A DNA stretch of 64,000 nt, taken from positions 6,473 through 70,472 of the forward strand of contig JAPLKR010000103.1 of assembly GCA_026387965.1 (NCBI GenBank), written 5' to 3'. The notes under the pieces are model-generated. The model was not told the DNA's origin and did not search any database. It saw only the letters and a list, made by a program, of their open reading frames with translations. How positions within the stretch are numbered: position 1 is the stretch's first letter; each line of letters begins with the position of its first letter. Below, piece after piece: positions 17,891 through 27,259 of the stretch. A program made the translations under genes and the position numbers. Source of the stretch: Fusobacteriota bacterium. GTDB lineage: Bacteria; Fusobacteriota; Fusobacteriia; JAPLKR01.

Positions 17891-18991
17891 TTAAAAGCTA
17901 TAATTAAATCCCGAATAAATTTGTCCTCCATAGTTTGTAGAAATATTACCCTTCCCATTTGGAGTCTGACCTATTTGACCATTCATATTATTAGTATACC
18001 ATTTACCATACACTTGTGCATTTGTGACCCATGACAGACTCGAGGTAATACTCTTCGTATAAGCTATCCCTGGGTAGACACAAACTCTTGTTGAACCTGC
18101 TATCGCTCCGATATTGGTTTGCATTGGATCATTTTTAACCGTATTATTATAATAATAACGGGTATCTAAATTCAGATTCAATCCTGGTATAGAAGCAACA
18201 TTGTAACTTAACATTATAGGATGGAGAATAATATTGTTATTTGAATCATTATCAACTGCTTGAGTCAAAATCAAATAATTATCGTTAGCTTGCTGAATTT
18301 GAACCCCAGTTGAATATGAGAAAGCTGTACTCACTTGGTTGGTATACATTGGAAAAATCGAAAATGACTCGCCGTTTTGACCATTCCATGTTCCTGTTAT
18401 CCCATTAGGAGGGAATCCTGCAGAACTAGATACGGCTAATATTCCATTTGAGCTTCCTAGAACTTGATAATACATTGCTAATGCATAAGTGCTATTTCCA
18501 TTGACATAAGTCATTGTTGGCGCCAATTGATATCCCGTTACGAGTACTGGGAAAATTCCAGCTGCTGGTGATGAAGATTGTGATCTCCAGTTAAGATAGC
18601 TTACATTCATCGATGTGGTCAATCCATTTTGAAAATTATAACCACCTGTGAATCCCCATGTATTTAACATCGTATTTTGGTTACCTGCGCCCATGGCATT
18701 TCCGTAACTGCTATTTGACATCCCTGTAAATTCTGTTGCACCATTTAAACTCCAAGTCCAGTTTCCTATTTGATAGTTTAAATTTATCGCGTTTGGATTG
18801 TCATATTGAGGTGATTTCCCTTGATCAGGCTTAATTCCACCCATAACTGAAACATTTCCTGTAAAAGGAAATGTAGATGAATTTCCTGCGGCTACAGTCG
18901 AATTAATAGTGTTGGTAGTTACAACCACATTGTTATTTGCCCCTGCATTTTGCGAAACTGTTGAAGCAGAGGACGAGCTTTGAGTTATCAT
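17891..18991 (-). pseudogene. Porin paralogue lacking a signal peptide
   Basis: A 366-codon frame starting at 18991. From FTGNVSVMGG onward it matches the neighbouring porin closely through to the terminal GFNYSF. Upstream of the first ATG the frame runs only 8 more codons before a stop, and no hydrophobic leader exists in any frame. The rubrerythrin terminator sits about 60 bp upstream, leaving almost no room for a promoter. The barrel itself has no stops. Inference: a promoterless, leaderless copy, either decaying or kept as a donor for gene conversion. Confidence 0.7.
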
Positions 18992-19049
18992 ATCTGAAAA
19001 TGTTGCGGTTATAACCTATCCAAACTCTTTAATATCGCTGAAATAGTCA

Positions 19050-19076
19050 AAAAAATCTGCCAGAAGGCAGATTTTA
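19050..19076 (-). terminator. Rubrerythrin terminator
   Basis: AAATCTGCC/GGCAGATTT around AGAA, followed on the minus strand by a T-run, directly after the rubrerythrin stop codon. Confidence 0.8.
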
Positions 19077-19634
19077 TTATTTTGTCCCAAAGTATCTGTT
19101 AAGCAGTCCTAAAAAAGCTTTACCATGTCTTGCTTCATCTTTACACATTTCGTGAACTGAATCATGAATTGCATCAAGGTTAAGTTGTTTTGCTTTTGTA
19201 GCAATGGCTTTCTTACCAGCACAAGCTCCATTTTCAGCTAATACTCTTCTTCTTAAGTTCTCTTCAGTTGAAGTAGAGATGATATCATCTTCTCCTAAAA
19301 GTTCAGCAAATCTTGCTGCATGCTCTGCTTCTTCCCAAGCAATTGATTTATAAGCTTCTGCAATTTCAGGGTACCCTTCTCTTGAAGCTTGTCTTGCCAT
19401 TGCAAGATACATTCCAACTTCAGTGCATTCCCCCATGAAGTTTGCTTTCAGACCTTGTACGATTTCAGCATCAGCACCTTTAGCTACACCAATTACATGC
19501 TCATCAGCCCAAATTAAATCTGTTCCTACAATTTCAGTGAATTTCTCAGGACCTGCATGACAATGTGGGCATACTTCTGGAGCTGCATCACCTTCATGAA
19601 TATAGCCACATACTAAACATCTAAATTTTTTCAT
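19077..19634 (-). CDS. Rubrerythrin, N-terminal-rubredoxin type
   Basis: 185 aa from the ATG at 19634, which has AGGAGG 7 nt upstream. The rubredoxin-like iron site is at the N-terminus (Cys6, Cys9, Cys22, Cys25), followed by a four-helix ferritin-like diiron domain with EEAEHAARF and CKDEARHG. This domain order is the 'reverse' rubrerythrin arrangement known from clostridia, where it reduces hydrogen peroxide with NADH-linked electrons. It indicates an anaerobic lifestyle. Monocistronic with its own terminator. Confidence 0.92.
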   Translation of the reverse strand: MKKFRCLVCGYIHEGDAAPEVCPHCHAGPEKFTEIVGTDLIWADEHVIGVAKGADAEIVQGLKANFMGECTEVGMYLAMARQASREGYPEIAEAYKSIAWEEAEHAARFAELLGEDDIISTSTEENLRRRVLAENGACAGKKAIATKAKQLNLDAIHDSVHEMCKDEARHGKAFLGLLNRYFGTK

Positions 19635-19731
19635 TATAAAACCTCCTAAAAAATTTATAAAACATTTCTGTTTCACGCTCCAATTCTAACACTCCAAGAC
19701 TAAGTTGTCAACTTTAATCGTTAACACTTCT

Positions 19732-20526
19732 CTACTTTTTTACAGCAATATACTTTAAATAATTTATTGAAAAGTTTTTTAAGTCTTCTTTAGTAAGCAG
19801 ACTTTTTCCACCACCAACATAACGGTTATAAAGCTTTTCAAAAGCGAGTTGTTGACTTTTCACTCCACTTTTTTTATCTTGAACAAGATTATAATACTTC
19901 GATCCATTATTATTAGTTTCTGCCGAAAGGCTTACTGAGAGAATCTCGCTCTTTTTAAAGCGAAAATGGTAAATAGAGTTTGAAATTCCGACACTTGAGA
20001 TCATATTATCACTTAAATTTGCATAATGTGAACTGGCAATGCCTGTAAGTGCCATTAGTCCATACGGAGTGATATTTTGGCTGTATATAACACTTCCGTT
20101 CGTAACAAGAACAGATGTTACGCCACCTGCCGTTCTATCCCCATCGGCAATATCTCTTGAGTAATAAAGTGTGTTCCCACTCATCGTCACAGATATAATT
20201 GAGGTGAATACGCCGCTACCTCCACCATCATAAATTATTTCAACAATATAATCTAGCCCTATTATTCCTGCACATTTATACAAGAACGTCTCTCCCTGAG
20301 GGCTGTTATATTGATAAAATCCTGCTTTTATTGTGGAAATTTGCGCAGTGGGTGATGTGAAAATTTGAGAACTTTTAGCAGCTTGTTCCATATTCATAAA
20401 AGGCAGCATCGTTTGTGCATTCACAGGCTTTCCTTGATATATAATAGCTCCTCCGCTCACTTGACTAGCTGAGAAGCTTAGAACTGCGATAAATAAAGCA
20501 AGTAATACTACAATAATTTTTTTCAT
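19732..20526 (-). CDS. Secreted protein of unknown function
   Basis: 264 aa with a signal peptide (cleavage near residue 20). The middle is Gly/Ser/Thr-rich and strand-prone (YDGGGSGVFTSIISVTMSG); the C-terminus is Lys-rich and helical. No family recognised. It is the last gene of the trxB series, 1 nt after DUF4250. There is no lipobox, so it is probably periplasmic or released. Confidence 0.6.
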   Translation of the reverse strand: MKKIIVVLLALFIAVLSFSASQVSGGAIIYQGKPVNAQTMLPFMNMEQAAKSSQIFTSPTAQISTIKAGFYQYNSPQGETFLYKCAGIIGLDYIVEIIYDGGGSGVFTSIISVTMSGNTLYYSRDIADGDRTAGGVTSVLVTNGSVIYSQNITPYGLMALTGIASSHYANLSDNMISSVGISNSIYHFRFKKSEILSVSLSAETNNNGSKYYNLVQDKKSGVKSQQLAFEKLYNRYVGGGKSLLTKEDLKNFSINYLKYIAVKK

Positions 20527-20527
20527 C

Positions 20528-20710
20528 TTATACCCTTTCCAATCTTCTATTTTTTAGCACGTATCCCATCTCATCTAAATAAGTATTTACTTCTAAAACA
20601 TCTAAATTTAAATCAAAACATATATCCTCAAATTCTGACTTACTATCTCTAAGTTTCATATTCAAAATACTTAGAAACATCTCTAAATCCATTGTTCTAA
20701 ACTCTTTCAC
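20528..20710 (-). CDS. DUF4250 family small protein
   Basis: 60 aa with a GTG start at 20710 and AGGAGG 6 nt upstream. It contains the DUF4250 signature (LEMFLSILNMKLRD, then DLNLDVLEVNTYLDEMGY). Predicted all-helical and cytoplasmic. The role is unknown. It sits between the RhaT-like transporter gene and the 264-aa secreted protein gene. Confidence 0.8.
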   Translation of the reverse strand: MKEFRTMDLEMFLSILNMKLRDSKSEFEDICFDLNLDVLEVNTYLDEMGYVLKNRRLERV

Positions 20711-20720
20711 TACTAACCTC

Positions 20721-21743
20721 CTATTGAAATTTTGCAGATAACCCTTGCAAAATCACAGCTAAGACTAAAACTGAAATCGCAATACATATTAGAAACCTTG
20801 CTTTTTTACTAGCCCCATGCCACTCGCCAAATTTAAACCCCCAAAAATTAGAAGTTAATACAATAAATACCATAAATATTGGATACGCAATTATCGGCCC
20901 TACACTTCCAATGAGTCCCGCAGCAAATCCATATAATATTAAACATTCAAAAAATAGTATTGCCATAATTATAATAAGCAGTTGTGAAATAATATGTCCT
21001 TTTAAACCACTTTTGCATACAGTCACAGCTTTCTTCCTTCTAGCAGCAATTCCAAAATAAATAACATTAGGAAATAACCCACCCAAAAAGATCCAAATCC
21101 AAGGTAGATTGCTTCTAACAAGGACAGAGACGTGTTGTAGATGCGGTGAATTTAAAAATCCACTTGTGGAATAGGCAAAGACGTATCCTTGTGTCATCGA
21201 ACCAATTCCCGCTAAAATAGCGCACATTATGCCTATTTTTGAGTGATTTTTGCCACTACTACTGTTTTTATTTGCGTCACGTTCTTTTGCTGCAAGGGCA
21301 GCAAATATTATTCCAATAATAAATATGCCCACTCCAAGAATGATAATATGTCCAAACATAGTATTTAGTTTACTTCTATGCATAAAAAGTAGGGGTAGTA
21401 TTGAACCCCCGGCCGTTCCCATTCCGATATTAATAGCATAGGTCACAGAGAGTCCTACATATCTAAAACCAAGGAGACAAAAAATCATCCCAACACCCCA
21501 TACCGCGCCACCTACAAATGCAGCCACGATATAAGACGGGCTTACCTCAAATAGAGCATGAATAAAGTGCGGATAGAGTATCCATAGTGTCACAAAAGGA
21601 ACAACTAAATAAGCCCAAATTGAAACATAGAACCACATTCTATCCTCTCCAAGAGTTTTAATAAATTTTCCTGGAATGGCAAATGTCCCATTGAGCATGC
21701 CCCCTATAATAACCATTATAATTGCTACGCCTAGTATCTCCAT
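20721..21743 (-). CDS. RhaT-like sugar/proton symporter (DMT superfamily)
   Basis: 340 aa with about ten membrane helices. The N-terminal GGMLNGTFAIPGKFIK and later GGAVWGVGMIFCLLGFRYVG and GIGSMTQGYVFAY match the L-rhamnose/proton symporter RhaT family. The gene follows the ROK kinase by a single base, so the pair probably imports and phosphorylates the same sugar. The true substrate is not determined; no rhamnose catabolic gene is present in the window. Confidence 0.82.
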   Translation of the reverse strand: MEILGVAIIMVIIGGMLNGTFAIPGKFIKTLGEDRMWFYVSIWAYLVVPFVTLWILYPHFIHALFEVSPSYIVAAFVGGAVWGVGMIFCLLGFRYVGLSVTYAINIGMGTAGGSILPLLFMHRSKLNTMFGHIIILGVGIFIIGIIFAALAAKERDANKNSSSGKNHSKIGIMCAILAGIGSMTQGYVFAYSTSGFLNSPHLQHVSVLVRSNLPWIWIFLGGLFPNVIYFGIAARRKKAVTVCKSGLKGHIISQLLIIIMAILFFECLILYGFAAGLIGSVGPIIAYPIFMVFIVLTSNFWGFKFGEWHGASKKARFLICIAISVLVLAVILQGLSAKFQ

Positions 21744-22613
21744 TTAATTTTCCTCTCTCTGATAAAGTTTACTTCCCATCTTGGCAATATAACTTGCACC
21801 AAAGATAGCTGTATCATATCCAAATTTTGACAGAATTAGCTTTGGAGGTGTTACTAATTTTAGCCCACTTTTCATCATCTGTTCTGCTTTGTTAAGTAGC
21901 TTTTCACCACCACCTACAGAGATTCCACCACCAAAAACTATGACACTCGGTGAAAGAATAGTCACGATATTTCTTAGGCCCATGCCAAGATTATACCCAA
22001 CTTCTTCCCACTCATCTACACTAAGCAGTTCAGCATTTTTTTGATATATTCGTTTAATTCCATTACCTGAGACAAAACTTTCTAGACATCTTCCACCACC
22101 GCACTCGCACATGGCACGTTCAGGAAATTTGCAGCTAAAATCAATACATTGGTGAGCAATTTCAGGGTGTGAAACCCCTTCATATATTTTACCATTAATT
22201 AAAAATCCACCACCCATTCCGGTACTCAAAGTAATATAGAGAAAATATTTCTGTGTGTAACCACCTAAAACATATTCTGCTATGGCAGCAACATTGGTAT
22301 CAACATCTACAAAAAAAGGTACAGAGAACTCTTGCTCCATAATTGCTTTTAACGGTACATCTCTCCATGTCTTTTGATGAAGTGGAGAAACCACCCCAGA
22401 TGCCCTGTCTAATGGCCCACCAATAGCAGCACCTATCCCGAGAATTTTACTGCCCTCTGCTACTTCACGAATCATTTCAAATAACAGATTTATTCCATCT
22501 TCTTGCCCATATGGTGTAGCCTCTTTTACTCTTTTTAACTCTCTACCCTCTTCAGATACAGAGTGCACCATGAATTTAGTGCCTCCAATATCAAGTCCAA
22601 TATAAATGCCCAT
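21744..22613 (-). CDS. ROK-family sugar kinase
   Basis: 289 aa. The phosphate-binding loop is LDIGGTKF near the N-terminus, the catalytic Asp lies in DVDTNVAAIAEY, and LSTGMGGGFL follows. The ROK zinc site is made by CECGGGRCLE. The length and absence of an N-terminal HTH mark it as a kinase rather than a repressor. It is coupled to the RhaT-like transporter gene. Candidate substrates are hexoses or N-acetyl-amino sugars. Confidence 0.88.
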   Translation of the reverse strand: MGIYIGLDIGGTKFMVHSVSEEGRELKRVKEATPYGQEDGINLLFEMIREVAEGSKILGIGAAIGGPLDRASGVVSPLHQKTWRDVPLKAIMEQEFSVPFFVDVDTNVAAIAEYVLGGYTQKYFLYITLSTGMGGGFLINGKIYEGVSHPEIAHQCIDFSCKFPERAMCECGGGRCLESFVSGNGIKRIYQKNAELLSVDEWEEVGYNLGMGLRNIVTILSPSVIVFGGGISVGGGEKLLNKAEQMMKSGLKLVTPPKLILSKFGYDTAIFGASYIAKMGSKLYQREEN

Positions 22614-22623
22614 TTTTCACTCC

Positions 22624-23079
22624 CTATTGATATACCAATTTTCCTTGTTCTAATGTAGCTGTTTCTAAACTTCCATTTCGATAAATTTTAAACAACACAC
22701 TTAACTTATGAAACCCTGCATACTGAACATAATCAATACTGCCTAAGCGGGTAAACCTCTCCAGCTCTCCTTGAGTGATTCTGCCTATAATTATATCACC
22801 CTGAAAATTCCCTTCAGAATCAATATTGAGATGCTTCAAAATATGACCATAAGGGCCCACAACTTCGACATCAACTCTATTTGCGTTAGTTATTCCAGAA
22901 AATATATAGTGAACTTCTCCTGTGGGGAGATTAATACCAGGTGTATTTCCCTCTTGATAAGCTGAAGTGGTTAAATTAAATGTCAAGCCATTAGTTGGCA
23001 CTGTTCTAGTTGAGCTACAGCCTATAAAAACAAGAATCATCGTAACACTTAAAGCCGCTATAATAACTTTTAGCATCAT
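22624..23079 (-). CDS. Lipoprotein of unknown function
   Basis: 151 aa with a lipoprotein signal (lipobox FIGC) and a strand-rich mature part (YIFSGITNANRVDVEVVGP, HKLSVLFKIYRNG) suggesting an Ig-like or beta-sandwich fold. No family recognised. It follows a similar-sized lipoprotein by 2 nt, and both lie between trxB and the ROK kinase. Confidence 0.65.
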   Translation of the reverse strand: MMLKVIIAALSVTMILVFIGCSSTRTVPTNGLTFNLTTSAYQEGNTPGINLPTGEVHYIFSGITNANRVDVEVVGPYGHILKHLNIDSEGNFQGDIIIGRITQGELERFTRLGSIDYVQYAGFHKLSVLFKIYRNGSLETATLEQGKLVYQ

Positions 23080-23081
23080 GT

Positions 23082-23537
23082 TTAGTTGCCTATAGTTTCT
23101 GCTAAACTAAAATCTAACACAGGACTATCAATCTTAGATAATTGAGATGTTCCATCTTTAAAATTCGAAATAACTTTCACAGAAGTGGAATAGTTTGGAT
23201 TGATATTCATCATACTGAGCATAAAATAAGCTACAACAACATCTTGACTAAAACTTCCATTTACAACAATTATAGGTTTCTCAGTAATTAAGCCATTTCC
23301 TACTGTTGAAACCGCTAAGGTTGATGCCTCGGAGTTTCCAGCAATTTGAAGGTGTACTGTATAAGAATAAAGAGTGCCATTGTAGTTTTGCTTAGTAACA
23401 TACCAATTTTGTTTTGTTATTATTGTAGATGTATCGGCTATTTTGGTAGCGTTATTTCTACCTTGGTACATTGAACTACACCCTGCTAACCCAAGTATTA
23501 CTAAAATTACCAAAATAATAAGTGTGAATTTTCTCAA
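23082..23537 (-). CDS. Lipoprotein of unknown function
   Basis: 151 aa with lipobox GLAGC and a strand-rich mature domain. It has the same length and general layout as the next gene but little obvious identity, so the two may be distant paralogues. It lies 8 nt after trxB. Confidence 0.65.
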   Translation of the reverse strand: MRKFTLIILVILVILGLAGCSSMYQGRNNATKIADTSTIITKQNWYVTKQNYNGTLYSYTVHLQIAGNSEASTLAVSTVGNGLITEKPIIVVNGSFSQDVVVAYFMLSMMNINPNYSTSVKVISNFKDGTSQLSKIDSPVLDFSLAETIGN

Positions 23538-23545
23538 TTAGCCTC

Positions 23546-24552
<1,007 letters not shown>

Positions 24553-24561
24553 TATAAAAAT

Positions 24562-24590
24562 AAAGAGGCAGCTGCCTCTTTATTTTTATC
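24562..24590. terminator. Perfect palindromic terminator
   Basis: AAAGAGGCAG and CTGCCTCTTT form a 20-bp perfect palindrome with AT-rich flanks on both sides. It ends transcription of the alcohol dehydrogenase remnant just before the trxB promoter. Confidence 0.75.
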
Positions 24591-25669
24591 GACAAAGTTC
24601 AAGAATATTTTTGATATCTACTCTTGAAATATTTTCTTTTTCCCCAATACACTTTGGAAAGAAATCTCCATGAGAATTCATTGTTTTTATGATGTGATCA
24701 AAATTTTCAGGATTAATACCATAATCACTTAAATGTGTTTTAACACCGAGGCTCTCAAAAAACTCTCTCGTTTTCTAACTTCTCACTTTTTTTATAATGA
24801 AGTAGACTTGGAAGTACTATAGCAAGCGTTTGACCATGATCAAGCCCATAAGCCGCAGTAAGTTCATGCCCTATCAAATGCGTAGCCCAATCTTGAGGCA
24901 CGCCCACACCAATGAGTCCATTAAGTGCCATAGTAGCACTCCACATAAGATTTGCTCTTAAATCATAGTTTTCTAAATTTTCGAGAACTTTTGGGCCGTC
25001 AGATACAAGAATTGCTAAAATGCTTTCTGAAAATCTATCTTGAATTTGGGCATTTACAGGAAAAGTCAAATACTGTTCTGTCGTATGAACAAATGCATCT
25101 ACGATTCCATTTTTTACTTGTTTAATAGGAAGCGAGTACGTTACTTGAGGATCTAAAATTGAAAATTGAGGAAAAAGCAAAGGATGCCCCATAGAAAGCT
25201 TTTCTCCTGTCTCTTTTTTAGAGAGCACAAAACCAGAATTCATTTCACTACCAGTTGCTGGCAGTGTAAGAACTGTCCCAAGTTTTACAGCATCTTTAAT
25301 AAATGCTTTCTTTATAATAAAATCCCAAGGATTGCCGTCATATTTTATTCCAGCAATAATAAACTTACTTCCGTCAATAACACTTCCACCACCCACAGCG
25401 AGTACAAATTCAACTTGTTCTTTTTTCCCAAGTTCAATTGCTTTCATACATGTTTCATAAGTTGGATTGGCTTCAATTCCTCCAAATTCAACAACACTAC
25501 AGTGTGAAAGTGCTTCCATCACTTGTGTGTATACTCCATTTGACTTGATACTTCCTCCACCATAGGTCACCATTACTTTAGTTCCTGATTCAATTAAAGT
25601 TTTTAGTTTAGAAATCTCTCCTTTTCCAAAAACAATTCTTGTAGGGTTTTGATATTCAAAATTATACAT
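24586..25669 (-). pseudogene. Broken iron-containing alcohol dehydrogenase (YqhD-like)
   Basis: The 5' frame (25669-24755) gives 304 residues: GGGSVIDGSKF cofactor site, metal ligands in DAFVHTTEQY and HLIGHELTAAYGLDHGQ, then ends after LHYKKSEKLENERVF. A second frame just downstream encodes the true C-terminus (REFFESLGVKTHLSDYG to the stop at 24586). Compared with YqhD-type enzymes, a helical stretch of some tens of residues between the two parts is missing as well as the frame being lost. The product would lack a normal C-terminal domain and is probably inactive. Confidence 0.82.
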
Positions 25670-25696
25670 TCTTTCCTCCTAAATATTTAAAAAAAT

Positions 25697-25719
25697 AAAA
25701 AGGGCATAAGCCCTTTTTA
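25697..25719 (-). terminator. Terminator after the parvulin-like gene
   Basis: AAAAAGGGC/GCCCTTTTT around ATAA, immediately after the stop codon, with T-rich sequence downstream on the minus strand. Confidence 0.8.
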
Positions 25720-27165
25720 TTAGTTACTTGAACCGCTTGCTACCCCACCACCTGTATCTCCTCCGCTTATTGGAAGTGATGCTTGAGGCATTGCTTTTTT
25801 ATTGATTTTAACATACTTTGCCTCATTGGCAACAAACCATTGCTGAATTGCCTGAGCAGATTCTTGCTGCTGTAGCATTTGAACAATTTGAGCTTTTACT
25901 TGTGTAAAAGGTTGATTAATTTGAGATGAATACTGTTTATAAAAACTTTGCGCCTGAGCATCCGTTATTTGAATATTATTAACGATCTCTTTTTGTTGTG
26001 TTACCATAGCTAATGCTTGGCTTGAAATCATAGCGTAAATTTGCTTGTAATCTTTAGAGTTCTGTAAATTATCCTTCTTAGCAGAAGCAAGTAGTAATTT
26101 ATTAAGCATTACTTGGCTAAATACTTGTTGTTTTGCTTGTGAATTCATCTGAGCAATATATTGAACTGCAGCAGCTGGAGAAATAGCTTGTCCAGTTTGT
26201 TGCTGAGCCATAGTTGAAACGGCACTAATTAAATCTTGTCCTGTAATATTTTGTCCATTAATTGTAGCAAATACAGTAGAAGACCCACTTGTAATAACAG
26301 CTGTTCCGCTAATAAATGCATTTACATTCGCTTGATTTTCACTTCCAAAGCGTTTAATACTACTTGTTTGAAATGATTGCATTTGTTGAATAAATTTTTG
26401 TTGTTGTAACTGTTGTTTTAGCATTGGCGTAGCTTGTGTAAGTGACATTGCTTGAGCCGGAATAATTTGATTTACCTTTATAACACTCCAATCACCCATA
26501 AGCTGAACTGGTTTTGAATATACTCCTGGTGAAGTCATACTAAATATTGCTGCTTTATAGGCACCTATAGCATTACTTTGCGAGTAAGTTCCAATGAGTC
26601 CACCTTTCTGTGCAGTTTGTGTATCTAATGACTGTGTTTTTGCAATCGCTGAAAATGCATTATCTAAAACCGTTCCTGATTTGCCTTGAAGTTGAGAGAT
26701 AATTGCTTGAGCTTGAGCTTTTGTTTTTACAACAATATGTGAAACTACTGCTTGTTGCGGCACGCTAAGTTGTGACTTTTGCGCATTATAGGCACTACTA
26801 ACATCTTGATCTGTAACTTTTGCAGCGTTGGTAATATATTTTTGCATAGCTACTTGTGAAAGGATTTGATTTTGCTGACTTGTCATCATTGTTTGATAAT
26901 CTGATGACTTTTCATAACCTTTTTGCATACCAACATAATCTAATAATTTGATATAAATCAAATTATTAATTACTGCTAGTTTTTGATCTGCACTAATATT
27001 AGATGGTGCACCAATTTGTACTAAATACTGATTCACATCTGCATCAGTCACTTTGTATTTCCCGCCAATCACTGCATAAGTCGCGCCTTGTTTTTGACAT
27101 CCAGTAACAACAAATGCTATAACAATCACTATAATTGCAATAAGTGTAATATATCTTTTTTTCAC
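25720..27165 (-). CDS. Parvulin-type peptidyl-prolyl isomerase lipoprotein (PrsA/SurA-like)
   Basis: 481 aa with lipobox VTGC. It has a SurA-N-like helical region (residues about 30-130) and a parvulin domain with SHIVVKTKAQAQA, GGLIGTY and the PG.YSKPVQ...VIKV end (about 140-235). A second SurA-N-like chaperone region begins at about 298 (ATINGQNITGQDLISAV), followed by a Gln-rich helix and a Gly/Ser tail. The two halves start with similar 'ING-x-x-[IV]T' segments, suggesting internal duplication with only one parvulin domain. Role: folding of exported proteins in the periplasm. Confidence 0.85.
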   Translation of the reverse strand: MKKRYITLIAIIVIVIAFVVTGCQKQGATYAVIGGKYKVTDADVNQYLVQIGAPSNISADQKLAVINNLIYIKLLDYVGMQKGYEKSSDYQTMMTSQQNQILSQVAMQKYITNAAKVTDQDVSSAYNAQKSQLSVPQQAVVSHIVVKTKAQAQAIISQLQGKSGTVLDNAFSAIAKTQSLDTQTAQKGGLIGTYSQSNAIGAYKAAIFSMTSPGVYSKPVQLMGDWSVIKVNQIIPAQAMSLTQATPMLKQQLQQQKFIQQMQSFQTSSIKRFGSENQANVNAFISGTAVITSGSSTVFATINGQNITGQDLISAVSTMAQQQTGQAISPAAAVQYIAQMNSQAKQQVFSQVMLNKLLLASAKKDNLQNSKDYKQIYAMISSQALAMVTQQKEIVNNIQITDAQAQSFYKQYSSQINQPFTQVKAQIVQMLQQQESAQAIQQWFVANEAKYVKINKKAMPQASLPISGGDTGGGVASGSSN

Positions 27166-27259
27166 TTCATTCCTCCTAGTTTATTTAATAGTTAATCTAT
27201 TCGTACTAAAAATATATCAAAAATCTGTGAACGTAGCGTGATTTAGAATTGCATTGTTT

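Noticed and set aside
20721-22613. Complete rhamnose catabolic operon
   Set aside because: Only a RhaT-like transporter and a ROK kinase are present; there is no rhamnose isomerase, rhamnulokinase or aldolase, so the substrate cannot be called.
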